A DNA stretch of 64,000 nt from VEQN01 sp036405975 (GTDB lineage: Bacteria > Patescibacteriota > Minisyncoccia > Phycocordibacterales > CAIZLB01), in NCBI GenBank assembly GCA_036405975.1, contig DASWWM010000034.1, positions 21,406 through 85,405 of the forward strand, read 5' to 3'. The position numbers were made by a program, and so were the translations under genes. Numbering within the stretch: position 1 is the stretch's first letter; every line of letters starts with the position of its first letter. Under the pieces are notes generated by a model. It saw nothing but the letters and a program-made list of their open reading frames with translations. It did not search any database and had not been told where the DNA came from. Positions 22,444 to 31,811 of this stretch are shown here, piece by piece.

Positions 22444-22878
22444 TTACTTCTCTCCTGTACTACCAAATGCTCCTGCACCTCTTGTTGTCTCGTTTAGCTC
22501 CTCGACTTCGATGATCTGTGCCCTTTCAACTGGCATCACAAGCATCTGTATGATCTTCTGGCCGGCTTCAAGGGTGTAGGCCTTATCCGACTGATTCATA
22601 AGCCCGGCATGGATCTCGCCCCTGTATCCGGAATCGATCACGTTCCCAAAGGTCTTGAGTCCGTATTTATGTGAAAGGCTACTCTTGTCGAACATGAGTC
22701 CTACGTAACCATCTGGTATTTCCATTGCGATGCCGAGAGGGACGGTCTTTCTGTCACCTGGCTGGAGCGTGATGCTTTCAGGGACATAGAGGTCGAAGCC
22801 AGCGTCGCCTGCATGGGCATAGCTAGGTACTTTCAGGTCCGGATGGAGCTTTTTAATCTTAAGTAGTACGGGCGTCAT
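22444..22878 (-). CDS. dut: dUTP diphosphatase
   Basis: 144 residues with the trimeric dUTPase motifs in order: AGDAGFDLYVPE, FDKSSLSHKYGLKTFGNVID (with SGYRGEI after it), and the C-terminal P-loop-like GAGAFGSTG. It converts dUTP to dUMP, keeping uracil out of DNA and feeding thymidylate synthesis. It lies directly downstream of the dCMP deaminase gene, which also makes dUMP. Confidence 0.95.
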   Translation of the reverse strand: MTPVLLKIKKLHPDLKVPSYAHAGDAGFDLYVPESITLQPGDRKTVPLGIAMEIPDGYVGLMFDKSSLSHKYGLKTFGNVIDSGYRGEIHAGLMNQSDKAYTLEAGQKIIQMLVMPVERAQIIEVEELNETTRGAGAFGSTGEK

Positions 22879-22899
22879 GGGTTTTATGTTACGTATAGC

Positions 22900-23451
22900 C
22901 TAATACTTCTCAACTTCCTTGTCGAGAATCTCAAGTTCGGTGCCGGCTTCTTTGAAAATGCGCTTGCTTTGCTTTGAGGCCTGATAGTCCTTTGCTGCAA
23001 TAACCCGGACGATGCCGGCGTTTATGACGAGCTTGGCACAGACATAGCAGGGAACCATCTTGCAGTAGAGCGTTGCACCCTCAAGCGATACGCCGATGCG
23101 GGCGGCTTGAACGATGGCATTCTGTTCCGCATGGATGGTTCTAATGCAATGCATCGTCTCTCTGCCGTCATCGTGAGTTACTTTATGCATCTCATGGCCG
23201 ACTTCGTCGCAGTGGGGAAGGCCGATCGGGGAACCGACGTAGCCTGCCGTTACGAGCCTCTTGTCCTTCACGATGACGCAGCCCGATCGGCCTCGGTCGC
23301 ACGTTCCTCGGCTACCGACCATTTCACAGATCGACATGAAGTATTCGTCCCATGACGGTCGCGTATCTTTGCCGATAGAGTTCTTGGCTGTCTTCTTTGC
23401 AGGGACCTTGGCTGCCTTAGTCGAAGCAGCCTTTTTCTTTGAGTTTTTCAT
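22900..23451 (-). CDS. dCMP deaminase
   Basis: 183 residues from MKNSKKKAAS; an upstream in-frame start at 23472 is less likely. After a Lys/Ala-rich N-terminus the deaminase core reads WDEYFMSICEMVGSRGTCDR, IHAEQNAIVQAA (His-Ala-Glu) and YCKMVPCYVCAKLVINAGI (PCxxC). The RGTCDR and GLPHCDEVGH segments match the ComEB/dCMP deaminase group with a second zinc. It makes dUMP from dCMP. Together with dut it forms a dUMP-producing pair. Confidence 0.9.
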   Translation of the reverse strand: MKNSKKKAASTKAAKVPAKKTAKNSIGKDTRPSWDEYFMSICEMVGSRGTCDRGRSGCVIVKDKRLVTAGYVGSPIGLPHCDEVGHEMHKVTHDDGRETMHCIRTIHAEQNAIVQAARIGVSLEGATLYCKMVPCYVCAKLVINAGIVRVIAAKDYQASKQSKRIFKEAGTELEILDKEVEKY

Positions 23452-23554
23452 TGCACCTGAATTATATCCCAATCATCACGAATGTGTGTAACTTGATATT
23501 TGCACACATTGTTATGTGATAACATTAAGCCATTAGCTATTATAAGATCATCAC

Positions 23555-24616
23555 ATGAAGAGAATCGCACATATGGTAACCGGGATACTTCTTGCCTTCG
23601 CAGCGATTGCTGCAAGCCAGTTGGTATCTCCAGAGCCTGGAAACGCCCAAACAAGCATCCGGCGTCTTTACGGGCATGCCTGGTCTTCGAATATCGGCTG
23701 GGTTTCGTTCAGCGAAAGCAATGATCCTGCGAAGTCGGTAATTATCAGAAGGATAGGAGGAGTAGATTACCTCGATGGCTTCGCCTGGTCTCCGAATATC
23801 GGCTGGATCAAATTTGGTTGCAGCGGAACTTCGACTTCGAGGGAGAGTTCGAACCAATTCTGCGTGAAAGATTCTGTTACCTCTTTCGGGCGATACAGGA
23901 ACCTTTCGCAGCCGAGATTGAGCGGAACGCAGATTATCGGATCTGCACGAACGTGCGCCGGGATGTCTGCTGCCGCAGATTGCTTCGCTTCTGAGTTAAG
24001 TGGAGGGAATCAGCCCGTGAACGGCTGGGACGGTATCATCAGCCTGAGCGGAACGGGTTACGGAATTACTGTCCAGTCAAATGGCAGGACATTGGCGGGT
24101 CCGGGAGGAACAGGTATTCCATATGCATGGGGAGGGGACAATATCGGCTGGCTCAATTTCAGTGGCGTAAGCATCGAGTCTGTGGGAGACCTCTGTACTT
24201 TGTCTGACGGTACGGTTCTCGTAGAAGGAGGGTCTGCTCCTGTCATTACCAAAGTCGGCACCTCATGCACTTCTACCATGTGGTCGTGCATTAACAAGGT
24301 TCCCGTTCAAGGCGCAACCGTTGACGTAAGCTGTGACGACGACGTTCCTCTGCCTGAAAATTTCTCTTGCACCCATGGCGGAAAGACATACGAAGGCGAT
24401 ACGACAACCTCGCTCTTTTCTAGGTCTCAGGTCAGGGCGGGTCAGTCATGCAGCGATTACTCAGCGACGCTCAGATGCGTAAGGGTTCCGGTTGATGGAC
24501 CTGATAACGATACGGGAAGAATGGAAATAATAGCGCCTGAGGAAAAACAGGGCGATGATCCGGCCGATTACGTCTATCCCGGATGCAGGCCATTGCCAGA
24601 TTACATCGAACAATAA
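23555..24616 (+). CDS. Secreted protein with WSxNIGW repeats
   Basis: 353 residues with a signal peptide (about 1-31). Repeats of the type GHAWSSNIGWVSF, GFAWSPNIGWIKF and WGGDNIGWLNFSG, and a Cys-containing C-terminal half, mark a secreted family that recurs in Parcubacteria with no known function. It starts a run of four exported genes on one strand. The next ATG is 4 nt past its stop. Confidence 0.7.
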   Translation: MKRIAHMVTGILLAFAAIAASQLVSPEPGNAQTSIRRLYGHAWSSNIGWVSFSESNDPAKSVIIRRIGGVDYLDGFAWSPNIGWIKFGCSGTSTSRESSNQFCVKDSVTSFGRYRNLSQPRLSGTQIIGSARTCAGMSAAADCFASELSGGNQPVNGWDGIISLSGTGYGITVQSNGRTLAGPGGTGIPYAWGGDNIGWLNFSGVSIESVGDLCTLSDGTVLVEGGSAPVITKVGTSCTSTMWSCINKVPVQGATVDVSCDDDVPLPENFSCTHGGKTYEGDTTTSLFSRSQVRAGQSCSDYSATLRCVRVPVDGPDNDTGRMEIIAPEEKQGDDPADYVYPGCRPLPDYIEQ

Positions 24617-24620
24617 TTAT

Positions 24621-24944
24621 ATGGATACAAATAACATGTACGGACAAAGCGGTCGGGCATCAGGCGTCGCAAAAACGATCATTCTCTACTCGGCAATCAT
24701 CGTATTTTTCGGGGCGCTGCTAGGAGCAGTCTACTGGTGGGCAAATACCAAGACGGCTGTCGAGGAAAATCTGTATGTCGATCCGCGAACTCCCGAACAG
24801 ATGGAAGCGGCCTATTTCAGGGAAATGGAAGCGAACCCTGAGGACTTTGAATTCGACGTTTCCAATCCTGCGGAAGTCGAGGCGTATGTGGGTGAAAATC
24901 TTCCCGAGCCTTATGCGACCGGTACGCAGCAGAATGCTGACTAA
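24621..24944 (+). CDS. Single-TM protein in the secreted-protein cluster
   Basis: 107 residues from MDTNNMYGQSGR: one membrane helix (about 20-42) and an acidic outside tail rich in Glu, Asp and Pro. An upstream in-frame start would overlap the preceding gene heavily. No family recognised. Confidence 0.55.
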   Translation: MDTNNMYGQSGRASGVAKTIILYSAIIVFFGALLGAVYWWANTKTAVEENLYVDPRTPEQMEAAYFREMEANPEDFEFDVSNPAEVEAYVGENLPEPYATGTQQNAD

Positions 24945-24970
24945 AAGCTAAAAGACCTAATTACAAAAAT

Positions 24971-25318
24971 ATGAAAAAACAAATCAAAGAAACAGTTTAT
25001 GGATTCATTCTCGCGATAGTTCTTGTCGGAGGCGCGAGCTTCGTTCATGCCCAGACGTGGTCGAGCTCATGGGTTCCAGCTCCAAGCCAGATGCCTCCTT
25101 CAAATACAAACATTCCCGCTCCTGTGAATACAGGTTCTGCCGGACAGACCAAGCTTGGGTCGCTGAAAATCAACGGATCATTGTCTGTTCTCGGAACAAT
25201 GCTCTTCTCTGGCCCGGTCAGGATTCCGCAGAATGCGGCGGACGGAAAGGTGCTTACGTCGGATGCTACCGGGGTTGCCACATGGCAGCCTCTTCCGGCG
25301 GTTTGCCGACCGATTTAG
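24971..25318 (+). CDS. Short secreted protein (NTGSAGQTKLGSLKI type)
   Basis: 115 residues with a signal peptide (about 1-28, ending VHAQ). The mature part has the motif IPAPVNTGSAGQTKLGSL and VRIPQNAADGKVLTSDATG, shared in outline with the N-terminus of the next protein (MTANTNPAEQTKAGSLTM; GTGKVLISDSQGYGSW). This looks like a pilus-, fibre- or surface-repeat type of region; function unknown. Confidence 0.6.
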   Translation: MKKQIKETVYGFILAIVLVGGASFVHAQTWSSSWVPAPSQMPPSNTNIPAPVNTGSAGQTKLGSLKINGSLSVLGTMLFSGPVRIPQNAADGKVLTSDATGVATWQPLPAVCRPI

Positions 25319-25357
25319 GGCATTTACCTGCTCCTTTAGCACTCTAATTACTGACGC

Positions 25358-26419
25358 ATGAAGCATACAATCAAGACAACCCAATTTCTCCACTTCTTCG
25401 CATGGTCGCTTTTCCTTGTCGGGGGACTGCAGCTGGCATTGTCGTTTACATCGGCAGGAAGCAGCGTGCCGCCCAACGGCACCCCTTCCATTTTTTACCC
25501 GATCATGACAGCCAATACCAATCCTGCCGAACAGACAAAGGCTGGATCATTGACTATGAGTCCTGGAGGTCTCGAGGTGGTCGGGACTACGACTATCAAT
25601 CAGGCATTCAGGATAAACTCGGGTACTCCCGGAACCGGCAAGGTGCTTATCTCCGATTCGCAGGGATATGGAAGCTGGAAAGGGCTGACATTCGCTGATG
25701 ATCCATACGGTGAATGCCGAAGGACTGCCCAGACTACGACTCCGGGAGCCAGAATAGCATCGGCATCTACTAAAGTCGGCCAGAACGGGACATATATCCA
25801 AAGAAGAATGGTCTTCGGTGGAGAGCATCTCATTGTTGCCACTACGACTTTCAGCGTCGAGCCGGGATCCTGCATGTACAGCTACTACCATGTGGCGACA
25901 GACGGATCAAAAGAATACAGGTATTGCGACGGCATTGACGAGAGGATTTACTTCAGAAATGGATCATGGGGCGATAGTTCTGCCAGAAGACATGGGCTAA
26001 ACGGCACATACGCCGAGGATGATGGCGGAAACGGTATGGCTTTCGCTGTCTGCAAGGAAAGGGCGTTCACATACTCTGCGAAAACCGTGGATAATTGCAA
26101 GGCGGGATACGGAACGGTAGGTACAGGGCATTATGTAGGAGCCGTTAAGGATTCTGCGGCTACTGATCCCGGCATTACGACCGGCACGTTCGTGACATGT
26201 ACCATGGATTATTTCCCGCCTTGGACATGTCCAGCTGAAACGGGCACATATCGCTATTCGAATCTCAATCTCGCAACCGGAAAGTGCACGAGGACTCACA
26301 AGACAAGCGGCGCGACTGCGCAAGTCAACGTGGTCAAGCCGGGCAAGGTTGACCAATGCGCACCTGGATGGACACCGTATCAGATTGCCGGAAGGTGTGT
26401 CGGGGGCTCTATCAACTAG
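25358..26419 (+). CDS. Cys-rich secreted protein, paralogous N-terminus to the preceding gene
   Basis: 353 residues with a signal peptide or anchor (about 10-32). The first 110 residues repeat the pattern of the gene before it, followed by a Cys- and Tyr-rich C-terminal part (about 125-350) with many CxxxY/F spacings that may form disulfides. The last 25 residues include QCAPGWTPYQIAGRC. Exported; partner of the surface cluster. A terminator follows. Confidence 0.55.
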   Translation: MKHTIKTTQFLHFFAWSLFLVGGLQLALSFTSAGSSVPPNGTPSIFYPIMTANTNPAEQTKAGSLTMSPGGLEVVGTTTINQAFRINSGTPGTGKVLISDSQGYGSWKGLTFADDPYGECRRTAQTTTPGARIASASTKVGQNGTYIQRRMVFGGEHLIVATTTFSVEPGSCMYSYYHVATDGSKEYRYCDGIDERIYFRNGSWGDSSARRHGLNGTYAEDDGGNGMAFAVCKERAFTYSAKTVDNCKAGYGTVGTGHYVGAVKDSAATDPGITTGTFVTCTMDYFPPWTCPAETGTYRYSNLNLATGKCTRTHKTSGATAQVNVVKPGKVDQCAPGWTPYQIAGRCVGGSIN

Positions 26420-26442
26420 TAATCAATAAGGCTGCATCGCTT

Positions 26443-26477
26443 GCAAAACCGCCGATACGGGCGGTTTTGCTTTCTTT
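26443..26477 (+). terminator. Terminator of the secreted-protein cluster
   Basis: GCAAAACCGCC/GGGCGGTTTTGC followed by TTTCTTT. Confidence 0.85.
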
Positions 26478-26553
26478 GTAGCCATATAAAAACCCTTTGC
26501 GAGCCGTATCTTCAGCCTTATACTTAGGATGCTTATACATAACTCAGAATCAC

Positions 26554-27789
26554 ATGAAAGACTTGCAGATCAAAAAACTGATTGAATCCGAAAAACGAAG
26601 GCAAAGATCAGTCATCAACCTGATCGCCTCAGAGAACTACTGCTCAAAGGATGCACTTGAGGCACTTGGTTCGGTCTTCGACAATAAGTATGCCGAAGGG
26701 TATCCTCATGCGAGATATTACGGAGGGAATCAGGTTGTGGACGAACTTGAGACGCTTGCTCAAATGCGAGCCATCAAGCTGTTCGGTCTTGATGCTGGCG
26801 AGCATAAAGATGCGAAGGCTCCGCTCAAAAGCAAATGGCATGTGAATGTGCAGCCTTGGTCTGGAGCCAATGCGAACCTCGCTGCATATCTCGGCGCAGT
26901 TCCTGTCGGTTCAAAGATCATGGGCATGACTCTTTCTTCCGGAGGCCATCTCTCTCATGCTCAAAAAGTCTCAATCACTGGAAAAGTCTGGCAGCCTGTG
27001 CCATTCGTCGTGAATCCGACGACAGAGGTTCTTGACTATGACGAAGTTGAACGAATCGCAAAAGAAGAAAAGCCGGCACTCATCGTCGCGGGATTCACTG
27101 CATATCCTCGGCTTGTCGACTGGGCACGTTTTAGAAAGATTGCTGATGCATGCGGCGCTCTTCTCATGGTAGACATGTCGCATCTTGCCGGACTCATTGC
27201 GGGAAAGGCATATGCAAGCCCGTTCGCGTACGCGGACATCGTGACGACTACGACTCATAAGACGCTTCGGGGTCCGCGAGGGGCAATGATCTTTTCGCGA
27301 ATCGACGAAAGGGAATTGAATAAAAAGATCGATAAGGCGCTATTCCCGGGTCTACAGGGGGGTCCTCATGAAAGCCAGATTGCTGGTATTGCCGTTGCAT
27401 TGAAAGAGGCAAGCGAAGCTTCATTCAAGACATATGCAAAGCAGGTTATAAAAAATGCGAAGACTCTAGCAAAGGAGCTTCAGAAGAAAGGCTGGCATAT
27501 CGTATCAGGAGGAACTGATAGCCATATGGTTCTCGTGGACACGTGGATGGGTGGACAGAAGAATGAGAAGGGGGCTGGAGCTGTTCCGGGAAAAGTGGCT
27601 GAGCTTGCTCTTGAACAAGCTGGCATCATTTGCAATAAGAATACGGTTCCGGGCGAAAGCCGATCTCCATTCGATCCATCTGGTATCCGACTCGGAACTC
27701 CGGCCGAGACGACTCGAGGAAAGAAGGAGGGCGACTTCGCAAAGATCGCCGAGAAGGTGGACCGGGTTCTTAGAGGGGTCAAGGCATAA
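26554..27789 (+). CDS. glyA: Serine hydroxymethyltransferase
   Basis: 411 residues from MKDLQIKKL. PLP-enzyme signatures: NLIASENYCSKDALEALGS, EGYPHARYYGG, WSGANANLAAYLG, DMSHLAGLIAGK, and TTTHKTLRGPRGAM with the Schiff-base Lys. It moves the one-carbon unit from serine to THF, giving glycine and methylene-THF for thymidylate. The longer in-frame start at 26497 is less likely. Confidence 0.96.
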   Translation: MKDLQIKKLIESEKRRQRSVINLIASENYCSKDALEALGSVFDNKYAEGYPHARYYGGNQVVDELETLAQMRAIKLFGLDAGEHKDAKAPLKSKWHVNVQPWSGANANLAAYLGAVPVGSKIMGMTLSSGGHLSHAQKVSITGKVWQPVPFVVNPTTEVLDYDEVERIAKEEKPALIVAGFTAYPRLVDWARFRKIADACGALLMVDMSHLAGLIAGKAYASPFAYADIVTTTTHKTLRGPRGAMIFSRIDERELNKKIDKALFPGLQGGPHESQIAGIAVALKEASEASFKTYAKQVIKNAKTLAKELQKKGWHIVSGGTDSHMVLVDTWMGGQKNEKGAGAVPGKVAELALEQAGIICNKNTVPGESRSPFDPSGIRLGTPAETTRGKKEGDFAKIAEKVDRVLRGVKA

Positions 27790-27839
27790 GGCCTGAGACC
27801 GGAAAAAGAGGAAAAATACAAATACTTACGCGACATCAC

Positions 27840-28559
27840 ATGCTACAAAAAACTCAGAGACCTCTTCATATAGTCATCGAGGGAACGGATGGGTCCGGAA
27901 AGGCCACTCAGGTGAAAATCCTGAAGGAGCGATTCGCTTCAGAACTTGGCGAGGACAGCTGCACGACCATCGACTTTCCGAGATATGGAACTCCTTCATG
28001 CCATTTCGTTGAAAAGTATCTGAATGGCGGATTTGGGACTGCGGAGGATGTTGGTCCGTATGCCGGATCGCTTTTGTATGCAGTCGATCGATATGACCAT
28101 GCCCCTACCATCCGCAAGGACTTGGCCGAAGGCCGGCATGTGATCTGCGATCGGTACACGTCTGCGAATATGGGACATCAGGCGGGGAAGATCGACGATC
28201 TTGCTGAACGGGACAAGTATCTGGAATGGCTTGATCATACGGAGTTCAATCTTCTCGGGATCCCTCGGCCAGACCTCACCATTCTGTTATATGTAGATCC
28301 GGAAACAAATCAGAGGCTTATTGCCGCAAAAGATGACCGGGCATACTTGAAGGGGAAGAAAGCTGACATTCATGAGGCCGACCTTGGGCACCTTCGAAAA
28401 TCAAGCGAAGCGTTCCTGTATGTTGCAAAAAAATACGGATGGATCGTCGTCGACTGCGCTCCAAAGACTGAGGAATTCCCGGACGGAAGTCTCTTGTCAC
28501 GGGAAATGATACATGAGATAGTCTGGAGGGAGATTCAGAAAAAAGTATTAGCAGAATAA
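27840..28559 (+). CDS. tmk: Thymidylate kinase-like dNMP kinase
   Basis: 239 residues. P-loop IEGTDGSGKATQ (Ala in place of the usual Ser/Thr of GKST/GKTT), DFPRYG, and the LID-side DRYTSANMGHQ motif match thymidylate kinase. The C-terminal part is longer than in E. coli Tmk. It phosphorylates dTMP, using ATP. It is 50 nt downstream of glyA and 14 nt upstream of a membrane gene. Confidence 0.88.
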   Translation: MLQKTQRPLHIVIEGTDGSGKATQVKILKERFASELGEDSCTTIDFPRYGTPSCHFVEKYLNGGFGTAEDVGPYAGSLLYAVDRYDHAPTIRKDLAEGRHVICDRYTSANMGHQAGKIDDLAERDKYLEWLDHTEFNLLGIPRPDLTILLYVDPETNQRLIAAKDDRAYLKGKKADIHEADLGHLRKSSEAFLYVAKKYGWIVVDCAPKTEEFPDGSLLSREMIHEIVWREIQKKVLAE

Positions 28560-28572
28560 CGCATAAAACAAT

Positions 28573-28908
28573 ATGACACTCATGCAATGGCTTATCTCGA
28601 CTATCGTAATCATCGTCGCGGCGATGCTGGTTCCGGGAGTCACGACTACGCTTGTTGGAGCAATCCTTCTTGCGGTAGTTCTCGCGATCATCAACCTCTT
28701 TATCCGACCGTTCATCTTTGTGCTCACGCTGCCTGTGAACGTCCTGACGCTCGGGCTCTTCTCGCTCGTCATCAATGCGCTGCTTGTTATGCTCGCAGCG
28801 GAAGTGGTGCCGGGATTCGCAGTCAGCGGATTCTGGACGGCGCTCATCTTCTCCGTTGTCCTCGCGCTCATCAATGCCGTCTTCGGTACGTATCACCGAA
28901 AGGCTTAA
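28573..28908 (+). CDS. Phage-holin-4/YvlD-type membrane protein
   Basis: 111 residues with four hydrophobic helices and the pattern VPGVTTTLVGAILLAVVLAI, NLFIRPFIFVLTLPVNVLTL typical of the Phage_holin_4_2 (YvlD) family. These are chromosomal envelope proteins in spite of the name. No phage genes are nearby. Confidence 0.8.
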   Translation: MTLMQWLISTIVIIVAAMLVPGVTTTLVGAILLAVVLAIINLFIRPFIFVLTLPVNVLTLGLFSLVINALLVMLAAEVVPGFAVSGFWTALIFSVVLALINAVFGTYHRKA

Positions 28909-28928
28909 GCTGAAAATCGGTTAGCAAG

Positions 28929-28963
28929 CGAAAAGCGCCCTTCGATCTGAGGGGCGCTTTTCT
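28929..28963 (+). terminator. Terminator after the YvlD-type gene
   Basis: GAAAAGCGCCC/GGGCGCTTTTC. Confidence 0.82.
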
Positions 28964-29045
28964 ATTGACTATTTTCCGAGGCGTTGTACTCTTTGATCCG
29001 GCTTAAGAACATATAACAATCGACAAAAAGAAAGGAACCGAAAGA

Positions 29046-29735
29046 GTGAGAGCGTTTATCTCGATGGAAAATGTCCAGAAAAGGGCAGGAATCATATTTG
29101 GCGAAAACAATGAACGGATGGGGCTTGCAAAGGTCTTCATGCATCTGAACTTCAGGGTCACCTCGCTGCAGAGGACAATCCGCAAGCGTGATATCGATAT
29201 TGCTAGCAGGCAATGTGCGCAAGTGTTCGCGTGGATTGCAGGAGTGGCGAATCTTGCTGAACTGGGAATCAATCTGTACCAGAGCCTGCTCGACCGTTAC
29301 CCTGGCGTCTGTCCGTATTGCGGCGACTCGCCGCATACGTGCGGCACAAAGCGTCCCGATTCTAGATTACCAACTGATATTCTGGCACATTTCAGAAATT
29401 CTCTTCCGGACGATATTGATGCGCAGTTGATGCTCTACAATATTTATCCCGAGAATGTCCTTGCGGAATGCGTCGAGCATCTTATCGAAGAATCAGGGGA
29501 GCTCGGTCAGGCAATTTCTCAGGAGTCTCCTGCGGAAATTGAAATAGAGCTCGTGGACATGTTGGCACATCTGTGCGGCATTGCCAGCATCTTGGGCTTC
29601 AACCTGCTCGACCAGGTTTTGGTCGAGTACCAAGAGGGGTGCACTGGATGCGGCAAGGCCCCATGCAAGTGCATCCAGTTTCACCAGTGCAAGGTAGGGT
29701 CCATCTCTTTGGGGGAATCTGATGCGTGCTCCTAA
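29046..29735 (+). CDS. Tandem MazG-like protein with two zinc-knuckle ends
   Basis: 229 residues from a GTG preceded by AAAGGA; ATG at 29064 is an alternative. The second half carries HLIEESGELGQAISQE, the EExxE metal motif of MazG-like NTP pyrophosphohydrolases, then ELVDMLAHLCGIASILGFNL and GCTGCGKAPCKC. The first half repeats the helix and ending (VFAWIAGVANLAELGINL, YPGVCPYCGDSPHTC) but lacks the acidic motif. So it looks like an internal duplication with one active half. Likely role: removal of non-standard dNTPs or an alarmone. Confidence 0.7.
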   Translation: MRAFISMENVQKRAGIIFGENNERMGLAKVFMHLNFRVTSLQRTIRKRDIDIASRQCAQVFAWIAGVANLAELGINLYQSLLDRYPGVCPYCGDSPHTCGTKRPDSRLPTDILAHFRNSLPDDIDAQLMLYNIYPENVLAECVEHLIEESGELGQAISQESPAEIEIELVDMLAHLCGIASILGFNLLDQVLVEYQEGCTGCGKAPCKCIQFHQCKVGSISLGESDACS

Positions 29736-29760
29736 GAGTTCGTTCCAGTCGGTGTCATGC

Positions 29761-29796
29761 GCGGCGCCTCACGTTTTTGTGAGGCGCCGCTTTTCA
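29761..29796 (+). terminator. Terminator of the MazG-like gene
   Basis: GCGGCGCCTCAC gttttt GTGAGGCGCCGC followed by TTTTC, a perfect 12-bp stem. Confidence 0.88.
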
Positions 29797-29819
29797 TGCT
29801 ATATATAGGTTACATTCAT

Positions 29820-31667
29820 ATGAAAAACCTCATTAAAAATGCCATCGATAGGGCGGTTTCGGATACGGGCTGCACGGAGTCAGTTTCTTTTGTCATCGAG
29901 CGGCCAGCCGATATGTCTCATGGAGACTATGCCACAAACGTCGCCATGGTTCTCGGTCCGAAGCTCAAGCGGTCTCCCGTATCCGTCGCTATCGACATCG
30001 TCGAAAAACTGAAAGCCGAGATCTCATTGGAAGAAAGCGAACTCGGTCGCGCACTTCAAGGGGCTGAAGTCGCGGGTCCTGGTTTCATCAACTTGAAGCT
30101 CAGAGCCGAAGTTCATCAAAGGGAGATTTCAGAAATAGTATCGAAGGGGGGTGCGTACGGATCACACCGGTCTCTTGCCGGACAAAAGATGGCATTCGAA
30201 TATACGGATCCGAATCCTTTCAAGGTTTTTCATATTGGCCATCTCATGGCGAATACGGTAGGAGAGGCGCTCTCGAGAATTGCCGGAAAGAACGGTGCAG
30301 ACATTAAGCGATACTGCTATCAGGGCGATGTCGGAAGGCATGTGGCACTCACGATCTGGGGCCTCAGATTTTTGAATCAGGATCTGCCAAACGATGATGC
30401 GTCGGTCTCAGAGAAAGTCGCATACTTCGGAAAGTCATATGCCCTCGGCGCTACGGAGTATAAGCGACTTGAAGATGAAGCAAAGAAGAATGGCGAAGTC
30501 GATGCGACTGACAGGCCTACTTCAAAAGCATTTCTTGAAGCTGACGAAGAGGTCCAGCTCATCAATAAGAAAATCTACGATCGAAGCGATGCTGAAATCA
30601 ATGAGCTCTACGATGTCGGAAAGGAGTGGAGCCTTGAGCATTTCGAAGAGCTCTATGCGATTCTCGATACCAAGTTCGACAGGTATTTCTTCGAAAGCCA
30701 GACTGCTCCTATCGGCATCGAAATTATCAAGGCGAACACTGCGCCAAACGGCAAGGGCGTATTTGAGGAAAGCAACGGGGCTGTCATTTTCCCTGGAGAA
30801 AAGTACGGCCTGCATACGCGAGTCTTTCTTACGCGAAACGGTCTTCCCGGATACGAGGCAAAGGAGATAGGCTTGGTCAAATACAAATACGAGGCCGAGC
30901 CGTATGACAGGTCTATAATTGTCACAGCAAATGAGCAGGACGGATATTTCAAGGTTGTCATGAAGGCTGCCGAATTTATCTTTCCGGATATCGCCGCGAA
31001 GAACAGCCATGTATCTCATGGCATGCTTAGGCTGACGACAGGAAAAATGTCTTCGCGAACCGGAGATGTCATCACGGGCGAATCTCTGCTTGCATCCATG
31101 ACTGAGCTTTCATTGGAGAAGATGAAGGAACGGGAGATTTCGGATGAAGAAAAGAAGAGCGTTGCGGAAGCTGTAGCCGTTGCTGCGATTAAGTATACGA
31201 TCCTCAGACAGGCGACAGGGAAGGACGTCATCTTCGATCCTGAGAAATCACTTTCATTCGAAGGCGACTCAGGTCCATACCTCCAATACTCATGCGTCCG
31301 AGCCGCATCACTTATCGAGAAGGCGAGAGCTGCTAATATCCCTGAGTACGTCTTTGTGCCAGGCGCAGCGGCTCCGTCATCGGCATCCGGGACCGCCGTT
31401 TTTTCCGCACAGCAGGACAAGCTTGAAAGGCTTTTGGGCAGATTCCCTGAAGTTACTGAAAGGGCTTGGACGGATATGGCCCCGCATCATATCGCGAACT
31501 ATCTCATGGAACTGGCAGGATCATTCAACTCCTTCTATGCGTCTACGCAGGTTATAAAGGAAGGGGATGCTGCTTCTGCGTACAAGGTGGCACTGGTAAG
31601 GGCGTTTTCAATAGTGATGAAAAGCGGGCTCAATGTCCTTGGAATCAAGGTTCCATCAAAGATGTAG
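29820..31667 (+). CDS. argS: Arginyl-tRNA synthetase
   Basis: 615 residues from MKNLIKNAID. Class Ia signatures: the N-terminal Add1 domain (SHGDYATNVAMVLG), EYTDPNPFKVFHIGHL (HIGH), LRLTTGKMSSRTGD in the KMSK position, and the C-terminal DALR anticodon domain (MAPHHIANYLMELAGSFNSFY). The longer frame from 29757 overlaps the preceding terminator and is rejected. A TGCTATATAT box lies just after that terminator. Confidence 0.96.
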   Translation: MKNLIKNAIDRAVSDTGCTESVSFVIERPADMSHGDYATNVAMVLGPKLKRSPVSVAIDIVEKLKAEISLEESELGRALQGAEVAGPGFINLKLRAEVHQREISEIVSKGGAYGSHRSLAGQKMAFEYTDPNPFKVFHIGHLMANTVGEALSRIAGKNGADIKRYCYQGDVGRHVALTIWGLRFLNQDLPNDDASVSEKVAYFGKSYALGATEYKRLEDEAKKNGEVDATDRPTSKAFLEADEEVQLINKKIYDRSDAEINELYDVGKEWSLEHFEELYAILDTKFDRYFFESQTAPIGIEIIKANTAPNGKGVFEESNGAVIFPGEKYGLHTRVFLTRNGLPGYEAKEIGLVKYKYEAEPYDRSIIVTANEQDGYFKVVMKAAEFIFPDIAAKNSHVSHGMLRLTTGKMSSRTGDVITGESLLASMTELSLEKMKEREISDEEKKSVAEAVAVAAIKYTILRQATGKDVIFDPEKSLSFEGDSGPYLQYSCVRAASLIEKARAANIPEYVFVPGAAAPSSASGTAVFSAQQDKLERLLGRFPEVTERAWTDMAPHHIANYLMELAGSFNSFYASTQVIKEGDAASAYKVALVRAFSIVMKSGLNVLGIKVPSKM

Positions 31668-31697
31668 GGCAAGATCGGTTGTAAAATGGAAAGGGAG

Positions 31698-31746
31698 AAA
31701 AAGGCCTCGCCGGCGCATGTGGATAGGAGTCGGCAAGGCCTTTTTG
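31698..31746 (+). terminator. Terminator of argS
   Basis: AAAAAGGCCTCGCCG/CGGCAAGGCCTTTTT with a long loop. Confidence 0.82.
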
Positions 31747-31811
31747 CGTCATAGTACAATTAAGAACGTAATCACTCATTACGCTTATTAATTCTATTCC
31801 TTACCAAATTC

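Noticed and set aside
28573..28908. Phage holin as evidence of a prophage
   Set aside because: The family is chromosomal (YvlD type); there are no phage structural, lysin or integrase genes around it.
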